Below, one piece after another: positions 45,081 to 55,207 of a stretch of 64,000 nt of DNA (the first letter of the stretch is position 1; each line of letters begins with the position of its first letter). A model generated the notes under the pieces. It ran no database searches. It saw only the letters and a list, made by a program, of their open reading frames with translations, and was not told the DNA's origin. Position numbers and translations under genes: made by a program. This stretch comes from Maritimibacter alkaliphilus HTCC2654 (GTDB lineage Bacteria; Pseudomonadota; Alphaproteobacteria; Rhodobacterales; Rhodobacteraceae): positions 2,597,263-2,661,262 of the forward strand of contig NZ_CH902578.1 in NCBI RefSeq assembly GCF_000152805.1, in the 5' to 3' direction.

Positions 45081-46528
45081 CGCGACCCACGAACAGAAAG
45101 CTGCGCCGTCCTGCGGGCGGCAAATCCGCTCCGCGCGTCCTGATACGATGCGCGGAGTGCCTCGTTCGGCGCTATGGTTCCGCTAATCGCCGGGGGCGTC
45201 AGAACGTCGGTCGCTTTCGCGCCGGTCGTCATCATCCCCAAGCGTGCAGCCCCGAATGCAGCCCCGAAATCCCCATCCGCGGGTCGTTTGATTTCGACGC
45301 CGAGGATGGTTGCGATCAGTTCAAGCCAGTATCGCGACCGTGAGCCGCCCCCGACGGCCAGTATCGACGACAGGCGAGTCCCGGCGGCTTCGAGCGCGTC
45401 GAGGTTTTCGGCGAGGGCGAAGGCGACCCCTTCAAGAACGGCATGGGTCATGGCCGCGCGATCCGTCGCGTGTGTCATCCCGTCGAAGCTGCCCACAAGG
45501 TGCGGGTCGTTATGCGGCGTGCGTTCGCCGGACAGGTAGGGCAGGAACCGCACCTGCCCCGGACCGCGAAGGTCCGCGCCAAGCGCATCGGTCAGCGCCT
45601 TCGCCGGACGCCCCGTGATTCCGGCGAACCAATCCAACGCCGAGGCCGCAGACAGGATCACCCCCATCTGGTGCCAAGTGTTTGGCAGGGCATGGCAGAA
45701 CGTGTGAACCGCGCTCGCGGCATTCGGGCGGTATCCTTCGGTGGCGGCGAAGAGCACACCTGACGTTCCTAGCGACACGAACCCGTCGCCTTCCCCGATC
45801 ACGCCGACACCGATGGCCGTCGCCGCGTTGTCACCGGCGCCGCCTGCCACGGGAAGACCGGGTTTCATGCTCCACCGCGCGGCGAGCGTTTCCCGCAACC
45901 CGCCCGACGGCTCGGTCCCTTCGACGAGTCGGGGCATATGCTCCCGCCGCAAACCGGTTGCGGCCAGTAAAGGTTCGGACCAGTCGCGTTTCTGCATATC
46001 GAGCCAAGCGGTACCTGCGGCGTCCGACATCTCACTCACCCGTTCTCCGGTCAGCCAAAAGCGCAAGTAATCCTTGGGCAAAAGCACGGTTGAGATGTTT
46101 GCGAATGCAGCGGGTTCATGGGTTTGGAGCCAAGCGAGCTTAGGGGCGGTGAAACCCGGGAATACCACGTTTCCGGTCAGCTCCCGAAACAGCGGATCGC
46201 TGTCCAGAGCGCCCGCTTCGGCATGACTCCGCGTGTCGTTCCACAGAACGGCGGGGCGGATCACGTCATCCGCCGCATCTAGCAACGTGGCCCCGTGCAT
46301 CTGGCCGGACAATCCGATCCCCTGCACCTTCTCGAGTCCGCCATTCACGGCGAGGCTGTCGAGCACGGTCTCTGTCGCCCTGATCCAGTCTGCCGGGTCC
46401 TGCTCGGACCAAAGATCGGTCGGACGGGACACCGACAGGAGCGCGGTCGCTTGCGCGACGATGCGTTGATCGTCGTCCAGCACAACGGCTTTGACACCCG
46501 AGGTGCCCAGATCGATCCCAAGATACAT
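45077..46528 (-). CDS. xylB: Xylulokinase
   Basis: 483 residues. FGGY kinase with LGIDLGTSGVKAVVLDD, LSGQMHGATLLD, catalytic Asp in GAGDNAATAIGVG, SLGTSGVLF and VGGGSRSRYWLEL. Phosphorylates D-xylulose, formed here from D-arabitol (or xylitol) by the polyol dehydrogenases of the operon. GGAG precedes the ATG, two bases after the stop of the other FGGY kinase. Last gene of the polyol operon. Confidence 0.93.
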   Translation of the reverse strand: MYLGIDLGTSGVKAVVLDDDQRIVAQATALLSVSRPTDLWSEQDPADWIRATETVLDSLAVNGGLEKVQGIGLSGQMHGATLLDAADDVIRPAVLWNDTRSHAEAGALDSDPLFRELTGNVVFPGFTAPKLAWLQTHEPAAFANISTVLLPKDYLRFWLTGERVSEMSDAAGTAWLDMQKRDWSEPLLAATGLRREHMPRLVEGTEPSGGLRETLAARWSMKPGLPVAGGAGDNAATAIGVGVIGEGDGFVSLGTSGVLFAATEGYRPNAASAVHTFCHALPNTWHQMGVILSAASALDWFAGITGRPAKALTDALGADLRGPGQVRFLPYLSGERTPHNDPHLVGSFDGMTHATDRAAMTHAVLEGVAFALAENLDALEAAGTRLSSILAVGGGSRSRYWLELIATILGVEIKRPADGDFGAAFGAARLGMMTTGAKATDVLTPPAISGTIAPNEALRASYQDARSGFAARRTAQLSVRGSR

Positions 46529-46530
46529 GA

Positions 46531-48093
46531 CTACTCCTGCAACCCGGCGATTTCGGCGCGATGCTTCTGCATCAGGTGATGGACTCGGCGGTCCCGCGCG
46601 ACATAGGTCGCCATTGCGCGGTTCGGTTCTAGGGTTCTGATCGCAGGAGCCATCCGGTGACTGGCGTCATCCATGTCATCAGCCCAGCTTGCCGCGACAG
46701 CACCGGCCATTGCCGTGCCCAGAAGCACCGCATCGACCCCGACGGGCAGGATCAGTGTCTTGTCTGTCACATCCGCGAACAACTGCGCGATCAGATCGCT
46801 TTGCATGAGCCCCCCGGTCGCCGCAATCGCGCGCGCCTCCAACCCCGATGCGCCGAAGCGGTCGATCACATCACCGATGGAAATGGCGAGGGCGACGGCC
46901 GTTCGCCAATAGAGCGCGGCAAGGGCGGACAGGGACGAATCAAGCCGAAGACCGTGAACGACGCCACGCCAGCGGGGGTCACCCACCGGCCCACGACTTC
47001 CGACGAAGTCCGGTAGCACATGCAGGTCGGACGCGAAAACATGGCCCCGACGGACCAGACGTGTCTCTATTTCAGCAATAACGGCAGGGTGCCCGATCTT
47101 CGAGCCGCCGATCTCCGGCCAATGGATCAGCACGTGGTCGAGCAAAGCGCCCGCGTTCGTGATCCCGCCTTCGTGGCTCATTAGGCCCGCCGTGGGCACA
47201 TCCCGGAACGGCCCCCAGAGGCCATCGAGTGACACGGCGTCCGGGCGAAGGGCAATGACGCTTGCCGAGGTTCCGGCGATCAATGTCAGAGCGTCCGGCA
47301 CCTCTGCCGCGAGCGCCATGGACCGACAGCCCATCGCCCCCGCGTAGCCGTCGATCATGCCCACTGCGACCGGGATGCCAGAGGACAATCCCATGTCACT
47401 GGCCGCTTCAGGGGACAGGTTCCCCGCCACGCTTCCGACCGGCCGCACGGGCGTGGCCCAGCCGGAAGTCGCGCGCAGATCGTCAAGCCCGAGGCGGTCC
47501 AACAATACGTCATCCCATCCCTCCCGCGATGACCACGGCCATTTCGCCCCCAACGCCGAGACGGAACGGGAAACGGCGCCGGTCGCGCGGAATGCGAGCC
47601 AGTCCGGCAGATCGAGCGCCGTGGAGAAACGGGACCAGACATCCGGGCATGTCTCGCGAAGCCACATCAGCTTGGGCAGTTGCATTTCGGGCGACATCAC
47701 GCCGCCTAAAAGGTCGACGGTTCGGCCACCGACACGGGTGCAGGCCTCGGCCTGCGACACGGCGCGTCGATCGAACCATGCGAAGGTGTCCGTGCCGTCA
47801 TCGCCGAACGGCAAACCATCACCTTCCCGGTCCATGATTACGAGCGAGCAGGTGCCGTCGAACGCGACAGCCCCGACGTCGCGCGCATCGACTCCGGCGG
47901 CCGACCGCGCGAGGCGGACGGCGCGGCAGACCGCGGACCAGATCTGGGCCGAGTGATATGCGCCAAGACCGTCGGGTTCGACGGTCACATGAATCGGCGC
48001 GACTTCCCGCGCCGACATATGGCCGTGCGCGTCGAAAAACGCCGCTCGGGCCGAGCGGGTGCCAACATCGACGGCACAGACGAATTTCGCCAT
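46531..48093 (-). CDS. FGGY-family carbohydrate kinase, D-ribulokinase-like
   Basis: 520 residues. CAVDVGTRSARAAFFD at the N-terminus, AFDGTCSLVIMD, catalytic Asp in GMIDGYAGAMG, LIAGTSASVIA and AIAATGGLMQSDLIAQLF place it in the D-ribulose kinase/YDR109C-like branch of FGGY kinases. Likely phosphorylates a ketopentose such as D-ribulose made from ribitol. GGGGGAGGAC lies before the ATG. A second FGGY kinase beside xylB widens the range of polyols the operon can feed into the pentose phosphate pathway. Confidence 0.87.
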   Translation of the reverse strand: MAKFVCAVDVGTRSARAAFFDAHGHMSAREVAPIHVTVEPDGLGAYHSAQIWSAVCRAVRLARSAAGVDARDVGAVAFDGTCSLVIMDREGDGLPFGDDGTDTFAWFDRRAVSQAEACTRVGGRTVDLLGGVMSPEMQLPKLMWLRETCPDVWSRFSTALDLPDWLAFRATGAVSRSVSALGAKWPWSSREGWDDVLLDRLGLDDLRATSGWATPVRPVGSVAGNLSPEAASDMGLSSGIPVAVGMIDGYAGAMGCRSMALAAEVPDALTLIAGTSASVIALRPDAVSLDGLWGPFRDVPTAGLMSHEGGITNAGALLDHVLIHWPEIGGSKIGHPAVIAEIETRLVRRGHVFASDLHVLPDFVGSRGPVGDPRWRGVVHGLRLDSSLSALAALYWRTAVALAISIGDVIDRFGASGLEARAIAATGGLMQSDLIAQLFADVTDKTLILPVGVDAVLLGTAMAGAVAASWADDMDDASHRMAPAIRTLEPNRAMATYVARDRRVHHLMQKHRAEIAGLQE

Positions 48094-48106
48094 GTCCTCC
48101 CCCGGA

Positions 48107-48784
48107 TCAGGCCGTGACTTCGATCAGCGACGGCAAGTCGCTCATATGTTCGATGATCGCATCCGGGCCAGCCGATGCAACGGCGGTTTTCAAGTCCGCC
48201 GGCTTGGCGTGGCTGCCACCGACGAAGCCGACGACGGACATGCCCGCCGCCTTGGCCGCACCGATACCTGCCGGGCTGTCTTCGATCACGAGGCAATCGC
48301 CCGGCAACACACCCATTTCCCGTGCGGCATGAAGGAACAGGTCCGGCGCCGGCTTGCCGTTGTCGACCATCGCGGCGCTGAACAGGTGGGGGTCGAACAG
48401 GTCGATCAGCCCGGTCAGGGTCAGCGAAAACCTGATGCGATCCGGCTGACTGGAAGATGCGACGCACCGTTCGATGTTCAATGCTTCAATCGCCGCACGG
48501 GCGCCCATAACAGGCTCTAATTCTGCCCGAAACCGCTCGAACACCCGACGACGCAACGCCTCCCTGTGTTCGCTCGTGAGTTCGAGCCCTTTCTCATCGC
48601 GTATCCAGTCCGCATTCGACGCGATGGACCGGCCCAGCAGATGCCGATACCCTTCGGCTTCGGTGACGTCGATCCCGGCCTCGTGCAAGACGTCAAGCAT
48701 GACCGAGAGCGAGATCGGCTCACTGTCCACAAGAACGCCGTCGCAATCGAAAATTACAAGTCGCGGTTTTGCGTTCAAAGCCAT
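48107..48784 (-). CDS. HAD-superfamily phosphatase/phosphoglucomutase-like protein
   Basis: 225 residues. HAD motif I LVIFDCDGVLVDSEP, motif II CVASSSQ, motif III KPAPDLFLHAA and motif IV VIEDSPAGIGAAKAAG: subclass IA, as in sugar phosphatases and beta-phosphoglucomutases. Probably trims toxic sugar or polyol phosphates made by the operon's kinases. It starts three bases after mtlK. Confidence 0.88.
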   Translation of the reverse strand: MALNAKPRLVIFDCDGVLVDSEPISLSVMLDVLHEAGIDVTEAEGYRHLLGRSIASNADWIRDEKGLELTSEHREALRRRVFERFRAELEPVMGARAAIEALNIERCVASSSQPDRIRFSLTLTGLIDLFDPHLFSAAMVDNGKPAPDLFLHAAREMGVLPGDCLVIEDSPAGIGAAKAAGMSVVGFVGGSHAKPADLKTAVASAGPDAIIEHMSDLPSLIEVTA

Positions 48785-48787
48785 CGG

Positions 48788-50257
48788 TCAAGTTGCAAGA
48801 TAGTGTTCAAGCGTCGCGACGGTTCCGCGCGACCACAACATGTCGAGCCATTGCGCAAAGGCCGCAGAAAACCGTGGGTCCGATCCGACGGCGCCGTAAA
48901 CCGCCTCCTGATCGAGCCACGCTTGCGGATTGTCCTTGGCGGCTTGAGCGACGCGAACCAGAGTGTCCCAGTTCGGATCGTTGGGTGCAATCGCCCGACC
49001 GGACTCGTCAATCGCCGCGCAATACCGACACCACAGGGCGGATTCCAGCGCCAGACCGGAAATCGAAGCCCCCTTGGCGATGGCGTCACGGATGACCGGG
49101 ACGATGAACTTGGGTTGCCGGTTCGATCCGTCAAGGCACAGGCGCTGGATGGTGTCGCCGATCTTGGGGTTCGAAAACCGCTGTTCGATCAGGTCGAAAT
49201 AGGCGTTGGTGTCGGTTTCCGGCACCGGCGGCACCATCGGGATGATCTCGGTCTCTTCCAGCTTTCGCAGGAACGCGCGGATCAGCGGGTGCTCCATCGC
49301 TTCGTGGACATAGTGAATGCCCATCAGGCCGCCGGGATAGGCAATCGTCGCATGGCCGCCGTTGAGAATGCGAAGCTTCATCAGCTCGAATGGCGACACA
49401 TCGTCGACGAACTGGACCCCCACCTTCTCAAACGCAGGGCGACCGAGCGAGAAGTTGTCTTCGAGCACCCACTGGGTGAACCCCTCGCAAAAGACCGGCC
49501 AACCGTCCTCGACACCGAACTCACGTTCAAGGATCTCGCGCTCGCGGTCTGTGGTTGCCGGGGTGATCCTGTCGACCATGCCGTTCGGAAAGGCGACGTT
49601 CGACGCAATCCAATCGGCGAAGTCGGGATCGGAGAGCTTTGCGAGACCCACGAGCGCGTTTTTCGTCACCGTGCCGTTGTGGGGAATGTTGTCGCAGGAC
49701 ATGACGGTGAACGGCGGGTGTCCTGCACGGCTCCTCGCGCGCAGACCCGCCAGAATCATTCCGAACACGCTCTTGGGGCTTTCGGGGTTGGTCCCATCCG
49801 CCTGTATCGCGGGATGCGACGGGTCGAACTTGTCCGAAGAATCAAGGAAATATCCGCCCTCGGTGATCGTGAGCGACACGATCCGGATATCCGGCTGCGC
49901 CATCCGAGCGACAATCGCATCGGCATCGGCAGGTTCAATAAAATCGATCATCGAACCGAGGACGCGAGCCTCGGATCGGTCCGCTTCCTGCTCGACAAGC
50001 GTCGTCAGCCAGTCCTGCCTTTGCAGGACATCCTTCCCCTTGCGTTCGCCCTCGAACACACCAGCCCCGACAATGGCCCAATCGTGGCTCTCACCCGCCG
50101 CGAAAAGACGATCGAGATATTCGGCCTGGTGGGCGCGGTGGAAATTTCCGACGCCGAAATGCAGGATCCCCGCCGAAAGATTTTCGCGCGCATATGCCGG
50201 GCGACCCACGGACACAGGAAGCATATCAAGGTTCGTTAGAGACAGTTTTACAGCCAT
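48788..50257 (-). CDS. mtlK: Mannitol 2-dehydrogenase (polyol-specific long-chain dehydrogenase)
   Basis: 489 residues. ILHFGVGNFHRAHQAEYLDR (NAD-binding), LTITEGGYF, VMSCDNIPHNG, and the catalytic Lys block MKLRILNGGHATIAY match the mannitol/arabitol/fructuronate dehydrogenase family. Oxidises D-mannitol to D-fructose (and D-arabitol to D-xylulose). Follows smoS by four bases, as in R. sphaeroides. Confidence 0.93.
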   Translation of the reverse strand: MAVKLSLTNLDMLPVSVGRPAYARENLSAGILHFGVGNFHRAHQAEYLDRLFAAGESHDWAIVGAGVFEGERKGKDVLQRQDWLTTLVEQEADRSEARVLGSMIDFIEPADADAIVARMAQPDIRIVSLTITEGGYFLDSSDKFDPSHPAIQADGTNPESPKSVFGMILAGLRARSRAGHPPFTVMSCDNIPHNGTVTKNALVGLAKLSDPDFADWIASNVAFPNGMVDRITPATTDREREILEREFGVEDGWPVFCEGFTQWVLEDNFSLGRPAFEKVGVQFVDDVSPFELMKLRILNGGHATIAYPGGLMGIHYVHEAMEHPLIRAFLRKLEETEIIPMVPPVPETDTNAYFDLIEQRFSNPKIGDTIQRLCLDGSNRQPKFIVPVIRDAIAKGASISGLALESALWCRYCAAIDESGRAIAPNDPNWDTLVRVAQAAKDNPQAWLDQEAVYGAVGSDPRFSAAFAQWLDMLWSRGTVATLEHYLAT

Positions 50258-50261
50258 AGGC

Positions 50262-51035
50262 TCAGCTCATCCAGTTCCCGCCGTCGACGTTGTAGGTCTG
50301 AGCGACGATGTAGTTTGCCTCGTCCGTGGCGAGGAAGATCGCCATGCCGGTCAGATCGTCGGCTGTGCCCATTCGTCCGAATGGCACCGCCTCACCGACC
50401 TCGCGCTTCTTCTGGCCGAGGGGTTTGTTTTCGTGTTTCGCGAAAAAGGCATCCACGCCGTCCCAGTGCTCACCGTCGACCACGCCGGGCGCGATGGCGT
50501 TCACGTTGATCCCGTGCTCGATCAGGTTCAGCCCTGCGGATTGGGTCAGTGAAATGACCGCGGCCTTCGACGCGCAGTAGACACCGACCAGCGGTTCGCC
50601 GCGACGTCCGGCCTGCGACGCCATGTTGATGATTTTCCCACCCCGTCCGCGTTCGATCATGTGCTTCGCGACGGCCTGAAGCGTAAAGAGCGTCCCGGCC
50701 ACATTGATCGACATGACACGGTCGAAATCCGCTCGGTCGATCTCGACGATGGGCGCAGCGGTGAAGATCGCGGCGTTGTTGATGAGGATGTCGATTTGCC
50801 CGAATTGCGCGATGGTTTCTGCCACGCCTGCGTCGATCGAGGCTTGATCGGTCACGTCCAACTCGACGGCGTGGGCCGCTGCACCGATCTCCGTCGCCGC
50901 CGCACGCGCGCGAATGATGTCGATATCGGCAATCGCCACCCGCGCGCCTTCGCGCACGAACGCATTGGCGAAGGCGAGGCCGATCCCGCGCGCCGATCCT
51001 GTTATCAGCGCCGTTTTGCCGTCGAGGCGTTTCAT
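50262..51035 (-). CDS. smoS: Sorbitol (L-iditol) dehydrogenase, SDR type
   Basis: 257 residues. SDR with [27 protein letters not shown], Ser in NMASQAG and YCASKAA (YxxxK), ending GGNWMS. Converts D-sorbitol to D-fructose with NAD. The ATG overlaps the smoK stop by ATGA. Position between the ABC ATPase and mtlK is as in the R. sphaeroides smo operon. Confidence 0.92.
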   Translation of the reverse strand: MKRLDGKTALITGSARGIGLAFANAFVREGARVAIADIDIIRARAAATEIGAAAHAVELDVTDQASIDAGVAETIAQFGQIDILINNAAIFTAAPIVEIDRADFDRVMSINVAGTLFTLQAVAKHMIERGRGGKIINMASQAGRRGEPLVGVYCASKAAVISLTQSAGLNLIEHGINVNAIAPGVVDGEHWDGVDAFFAKHENKPLGQKKREVGEAVPFGRMGTADDLTGMAIFLATDEANYIVAQTYNVDGGNWMS

Positions 51036-52036
51036 CCGATGCGCAGCCCCTGAGCGTCGAAGCGGTGGATCTTCGTGGCGTCGGGGGTCAGGAATACGGT
51101 GTCGCCATGCTTGACCCCGAACTCGCCGCCGACGCGCACGGTCATGGTGTCGGCGAGGCCCGTTTCAGTGACGTGCAGATAGGTGTCGGAACCCAGATGC
51201 TCGGAAACCGTCACCGTTCCCTTCCATTCGCCCGCGTCTTTCGATGCCGCCAGATGTTCCGGCCGGATACCGATGGTGTGCGCGTCGTGCTTGGCGGCCT
51301 CGGCGCCTTCGATCAAGTTCATCTTGGGCGAACCGATGAAGCCCGCCACGAAGATGTTGCGCGGCGCGTTGTACAGTTCCAGCGGGCTTCCGACCTGCTC
51401 GATCACGCCTTTCTGGAGCACGACGATCTTGTCGGCCATGGTCATGGCTTCGACCTGATCGTGCGTCACGTAGATCATGGTGGTCTTGAGCCGCTCGTGA
51501 AGCTCGGAGATCTCCAGCCGCATCCCCACGCGGAGCGCCGCGTCGAGGTTCGACAGCGGTTCGTCGAACAGGAACGCCGCCGGTTCGCGCACGATGGCGC
51601 GGCCAATGGCGACACGCTGACGCTGACCGCCGGACAGTTGCCCGGGGCGCCGATCGAGGTAGTCGGTCAGGTTCAGAACCCGCGCCGCATCCTCGATCTT
51701 GCGGTTCTGTTCGGCTTCGGGGATGCCTGCCATCTTCATCGGAAAGGCGATGTTCTTGCGCACCGACATATGCGGGTAAAGCGCGTAGGACTGGAACACC
51801 ATCGCAAGGCCGCGCTTGGCGGGCGGAAGGTGCGTGGCGGGCTGTTTGTCGATGCGAATTTCGCCCGACGACACATCCTCAAGCCCCGCAATGAGCCGGA
51901 GTAGGGTCGATTTCCCGCAGCCCGACGGGCCGACGAACACGACGAACTCACCGTCGTCGATGGTCAGGTCCAAGGGCGGGATCACCTCAACCTCGCCGAA
52001 GGCCTTGGTCACTTTATCAAGCGTAATGCGTCCCAT
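51032..52036 (-). CDS. smoK: Polyol ABC transporter ATP-binding protein
   Basis: 334 residues. Walker [11 protein letters not shown]-loop [14 protein letters not shown], signature [14 protein letters not shown], Walker [15 protein letters not shown] and H-loop YVTHDQ. The C-terminal regulatory OB/TOBE domain (IGIRPEHL) makes it a MalK/UgpC-type ATPase. Energises sorbitol/mannitol uptake with smoF/smoG. AAGGAAAAGACC precedes the ATG. Confidence 0.94.
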   Translation of the reverse strand: MGRITLDKVTKAFGEVEVIPPLDLTIDDGEFVVFVGPSGCGKSTLLRLIAGLEDVSSGEIRIDKQPATHLPPAKRGLAMVFQSYALYPHMSVRKNIAFPMKMAGIPEAEQNRKIEDAARVLNLTDYLDRRPGQLSGGQRQRVAIGRAIVREPAAFLFDEPLSNLDAALRVGMRLEISELHERLKTTMIYVTHDQVEAMTMADKIVVLQKGVIEQVGSPLELYNAPRNIFVAGFIGSPKMNLIEGAEAAKHDAHTIGIRPEHLAASKDAGEWKGTVTVSEHLGSDTYLHVTETGLADTMTVRVGGEFGVKHGDTVFLTPDATKIHRFDAQGLRIG

Positions 52037-52046
52037 GGTCTTTTCC

Positions 52047-52877
52047 TTATTTCACCGCGCCGAAGGTCAGACCCCGGACGAGTTGTTTCTGGCTGAACCA
52101 GCCCATGATGAGGATCGGCGCGATGGCCATGATCGAGGCCGCCGAGAGTTTCGCGTAGAACAGCCCCTCGGGGGACGAATAGCTGGCGATGAACGCGGTC
52201 AGCGGGGCGGCCTTGGCGGCGGTCAGCGTGAGCGTCCAGAACGCTTCGTTCCAGGCGAGGATGATGTTCAGAAGCAGGGTCGATGCGATGCCGGGAACGG
52301 CCATCGGCAGGAGGACATAGATCACCTCTTCGCGCAGCGAAGCGCCGTCCATCCGCGCGGCTTCCAGGATCTCGCCCGGAATTTCGCGGAAGTAGGTGTA
52401 GAGCATCCAGATGATGATCGGCAGGTTTATCATCATGAGGATGAAGACCAGCGCGATGCGCGTATCCAGCAGCCCGAGGTTCTGACAGATCAGGTAGATC
52501 GGGAGCAGAACGCCGACCGGCGGCAGCATCTTGGTGGACAGCATCCACATCAGCACGTCCTTGGTCCGCTTGCCGGGCACGAAGGCCATCGCCCAGGCGC
52601 TGGGCACGGCGATTATGAGACCCAGAACGGTGGAGCCGACCGAGATCACGACCGAGTTCCAGAAGTGGCGGAAGTAGTTCGACCGCTCCTGCACGGTGGC
52701 GTAGCTCTCGAACGTCCATGTCGAGGTGATGACCTCGAGCGGCGATTTGATCGCGTCGCCTTCCGAATGGAAGGACAGGATGAAGATCCACAGGATCGGG
52801 AAGAAGATCAGAAGCCCGACGATCCATGCGATCAGGGTGTTGATCGCCTTGCGTTGTGTGGTGACTGCGCGTGCCAT
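52047..52877 (-). CDS. smoG: Polyol ABC transporter permease SmoG
   Basis: 276 residues, about six hydrophobic segments starting [20 protein letters not shown]. The EAA loop that contacts the ATPase is [20 protein letters not shown]. MalG-type inner membrane subunit. GAGGGGGGA lies before the ATG; ten bases separate it from smoF and from smoK. Confidence 0.92.
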   Translation of the reverse strand: MARAVTTQRKAINTLIAWIVGLLIFFPILWIFILSFHSEGDAIKSPLEVITSTWTFESYATVQERSNYFRHFWNSVVISVGSTVLGLIIAVPSAWAMAFVPGKRTKDVLMWMLSTKMLPPVGVLLPIYLICQNLGLLDTRIALVFILMMINLPIIIWMLYTYFREIPGEILEAARMDGASLREEVIYVLLPMAVPGIASTLLLNIILAWNEAFWTLTLTAAKAAPLTAFIASYSSPEGLFYAKLSAASIMAIAPILIMGWFSQKQLVRGLTFGAVK

Positions 52878-52887
52878 GTGTCCCCCC

Positions 52888-53760
52888 TCAGGCGTCGAGG
52901 TTCTTGCCGATCATCCGCATGAGGAAGATCGCGACGATGTTGGCGAGGATGATGGCGATGACGCCACCGGCGGAGCCTGCACCCACGTCGAAGCTCAAAA
53001 GGCTTTCCTTGTAGATGAGGAAGGTCAGGTTGGTCGACGCGTTGCCCGGCCCGCCGTTCGTCGTGACGAAGATCTCGGCGAAGATCGACAGCAGGAAGAT
53101 CGTCTGGATCAGCACGACGACGGTGATCGCGCGGGCGAGGTGGGGCAGGGTGATGTAGAAGAACCGGCTGAACGGTCCGGCCCCGTCCATCTCGGCGGCC
53201 TCCAGCTGCTCGCTGTCGAGCGACTGGATCGCGGTCAGAAGGATCAGTGTCGCGAAAGGCAGCCACTGCCAGCTCACGATTCCGATGATCGAGGCGAGCG
53301 GGGCTTGGCTGAGAAAATCGAAAGGCTCTAACCCTAGCCCTTTCGCCAGATATCCGAACAACCCGTTAACGGGGTTCATGAACATGTTCTTCCAGACCAG
53401 TGCCGACACCGTGGGCATAACGAAGAAGGGCGCGATGACCAGAATACGGACGATCCCCTGGCCCCACATCTCGAGATTGAGCAGTAGGGCGAGAAGCACG
53501 CCCCCGATCACGGTGATGAGCAGGACACCCCCGACCAACAGCAGCGTGTTGATGAGTGCGGTGGTAAAGGCGGGGTTGGTGATGAAGAACTCATAGTTCT
53601 CCCACCCGACGAAGGGCCGCGCCCCCGGCATCAGAAGATTGTAGCGCAGAAGCGAGAAATAGATCGTCAGGCCCAGCGGGATGAGCATCCAGCCCAAAAG
53701 CAGGATGACGGATGGCGAAATCATCGCCCGGGCCGCGGTTCTGGATGCTTTGGTGGCCAT
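52888..53760 (-). CDS. smoF: Polyol ABC transporter permease SmoF
   Basis: 290 residues, six hydrophobic segments starting ISPSVILLLGWMLIPLGLTI. The EAA loop is EAAEMDGAGPFSRFFYITLP. MalF-type inner membrane subunit pairing with SmoG. The start at 53760 (MATKASRTA) has GAGGG upstream; the longer frame would extend into the smoE-smoF hairpin region. Confidence 0.92.
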   Translation of the reverse strand: MATKASRTAARAMISPSVILLLGWMLIPLGLTIYFSLLRYNLLMPGARPFVGWENYEFFITNPAFTTALINTLLLVGGVLLITVIGGVLLALLLNLEMWGQGIVRILVIAPFFVMPTVSALVWKNMFMNPVNGLFGYLAKGLGLEPFDFLSQAPLASIIGIVSWQWLPFATLILLTAIQSLDSEQLEAAEMDGAGPFSRFFYITLPHLARAITVVVLIQTIFLLSIFAEIFVTTNGGPGNASTNLTFLIYKESLLSFDVGAGSAGGVIAIILANIVAIFLMRMIGKNLDA

Positions 53761-53839
53761 GTTCTGCCCTCGCCCATTGGAACAGTTCCGAAGGAATGAC
53801 CCCGATGGGCCATCGCCACGACACTGTCGCATATGCGTC

Positions 53840-53863
53840 GGGGCCGGCCCGAAGGCCGACCCC
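53840..53863 (-). other. Intercistronic UUCG stem-loop between smoE and smoF
   Basis: On the minus strand, GGGGUCGGCC-UUCG-GGCCGGCCCC: a ten-bp stem with one G-U pair and a stable UUCG tetraloop, no T-run after it. Such structures stabilise the upstream binding-protein mRNA or attenuate the permease genes. Confidence 0.7.
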
Positions 53864-53874
53864 AGTCGGGAGGA

Positions 53875-55188
53875 TTACTCGATGTAGCCCGCGCGCTTCA
53901 TCTCACGCTCGGTCAGCGCCTGAGCCTGTGCCAGCGCGTCTTCCGCCGACATCTGGCCCGCCAGTGCGGCCGAGAAGGTCTGGCCGACGGCGGTGCCGAT
54001 CGACTGGAACTCCGGGATCGCGACGAACTGAACGCCGGTGTAGGGCACTTCGTCCACGGTAGGTGCGGTGGGGTCCGCCGCGTTGATCGATTCCAGCGTC
54101 ATTTGCGCGAACGGAACTTCCTGATACTCGGGGTTCTCGTAAAGCGAGGTGCGCGTGCCCGGCGGGACGTTGGCCCAGCCTTCGTTCTCGGCGACCAGCG
54201 CGGTGTAGTCCTTGGACGTCGCCCAAGCGATGAACTGCTTGGCCGCATCCGGGTTGTCGGACCCGGCGGGAACGGCAAGCGACCATGCCCATAGCCAGTT
54301 GCCACGCTTGCCCAGCCCGTTGTCGGGGGCCAGCGCGAAGCCGACCTTGTCGGCGACGGTGGAATCGTTCGGGTTGGTCACGAACGAGGCGGCGACGGTG
54401 GCGTCGATCCACATGCCGCACTTGCCCTGCTGGAACAGCGCGAGGTTTTCATTGAACCCGTTGCCGGACGCGCCCGGCGGGCCGTAGCTGTTCATGAGGT
54501 CAAGATAGTCGTTCAGCGTGTTCGCCCATGCTTCGCTATCGAACTGGGGGTTCCAGTCCATGTCGAACCAGCGCGCGCCGTAGGAGTTGGACATGGCGGT
54601 GAGGAACGCCATGTTCTCGCCCCAGCCCGCCTTGCCGCGCAGGCAGATGCCGTAGACTTCGTTGTCCTTGTCGGTCATCGCCGCCGCGGCTTCCTTGATG
54701 AAGTCCCAGGTCGGCGCGTCAGGCATTTCCAGCCCGGCGGCCTCCATCAGGTCGGTGCGGTACATCACCATCGAGGATTCACCGTAGAACGGTGCGGCAT
54801 AAAGCTCGCCATCGACGGTCAGGCCGCCGCGGATCGCGGGCAGAATATCATCGACGTCATACTCGGCGGGAAGATCGTTCAGCGACACGAGCCAATCCTG
54901 AGCCCCCCAGATCGGAACTTCGTAGGTGCCGATGGTCATGACGTCGAACTGGCCGCCGTTGGTGGCGATGTCCTGCGTGACGCGCTGACGCAGCACGTTC
55001 TCTTCCAGCGTGACCCATTCCAGGGCGATGCCGGTCTCTTCCGTGAACGCGTCGGCCAGACCCTGCATGCGGATCATGTCGCCGTTGTTCACGGTCGCGA
55101 TGGTGAGTGTGGTGTCCTGTGCGCTGGCGGCGAAACCGGCAGCCGTAAGTGCGGTCGCGCCCAAAAGCGCGCGGATCATGGTCGTCAT
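53875..55188 (-). CDS. smoE: Polyol ABC transporter substrate-binding protein
   Basis: 437 residues. Signal peptide MTTMIRALLGATALTAAG with cleavage near AASAQ. The mature protein is a family 1 solute-binding protein: LTIATVNNGDMIRMQGLADA, GTYEVPIWGAQDWL, YAAPFYGESSMVMYRTDLM and FQQGKCGMWIDATVAASFV, closest to sorbitol/mannitol binders. GGAGG precedes the ATG. First gene of the operon, with an operator-like inverted repeat upstream and a stabilising hairpin downstream. Confidence 0.94.
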   Translation of the reverse strand: MTTMIRALLGATALTAAGFAASAQDTTLTIATVNNGDMIRMQGLADAFTEETGIALEWVTLEENVLRQRVTQDIATNGGQFDVMTIGTYEVPIWGAQDWLVSLNDLPAEYDVDDILPAIRGGLTVDGELYAAPFYGESSMVMYRTDLMEAAGLEMPDAPTWDFIKEAAAAMTDKDNEVYGICLRGKAGWGENMAFLTAMSNSYGARWFDMDWNPQFDSEAWANTLNDYLDLMNSYGPPGASGNGFNENLALFQQGKCGMWIDATVAASFVTNPNDSTVADKVGFALAPDNGLGKRGNWLWAWSLAVPAGSDNPDAAKQFIAWATSKDYTALVAENEGWANVPPGTRTSLYENPEYQEVPFAQMTLESINAADPTAPTVDEVPYTGVQFVAIPEFQSIGTAVGQTFSAALAGQMSAEDALAQAQALTEREMKRAGYIE

Positions 55189-55207
55189 GATATCCTCCCA
55201 AAATTGA

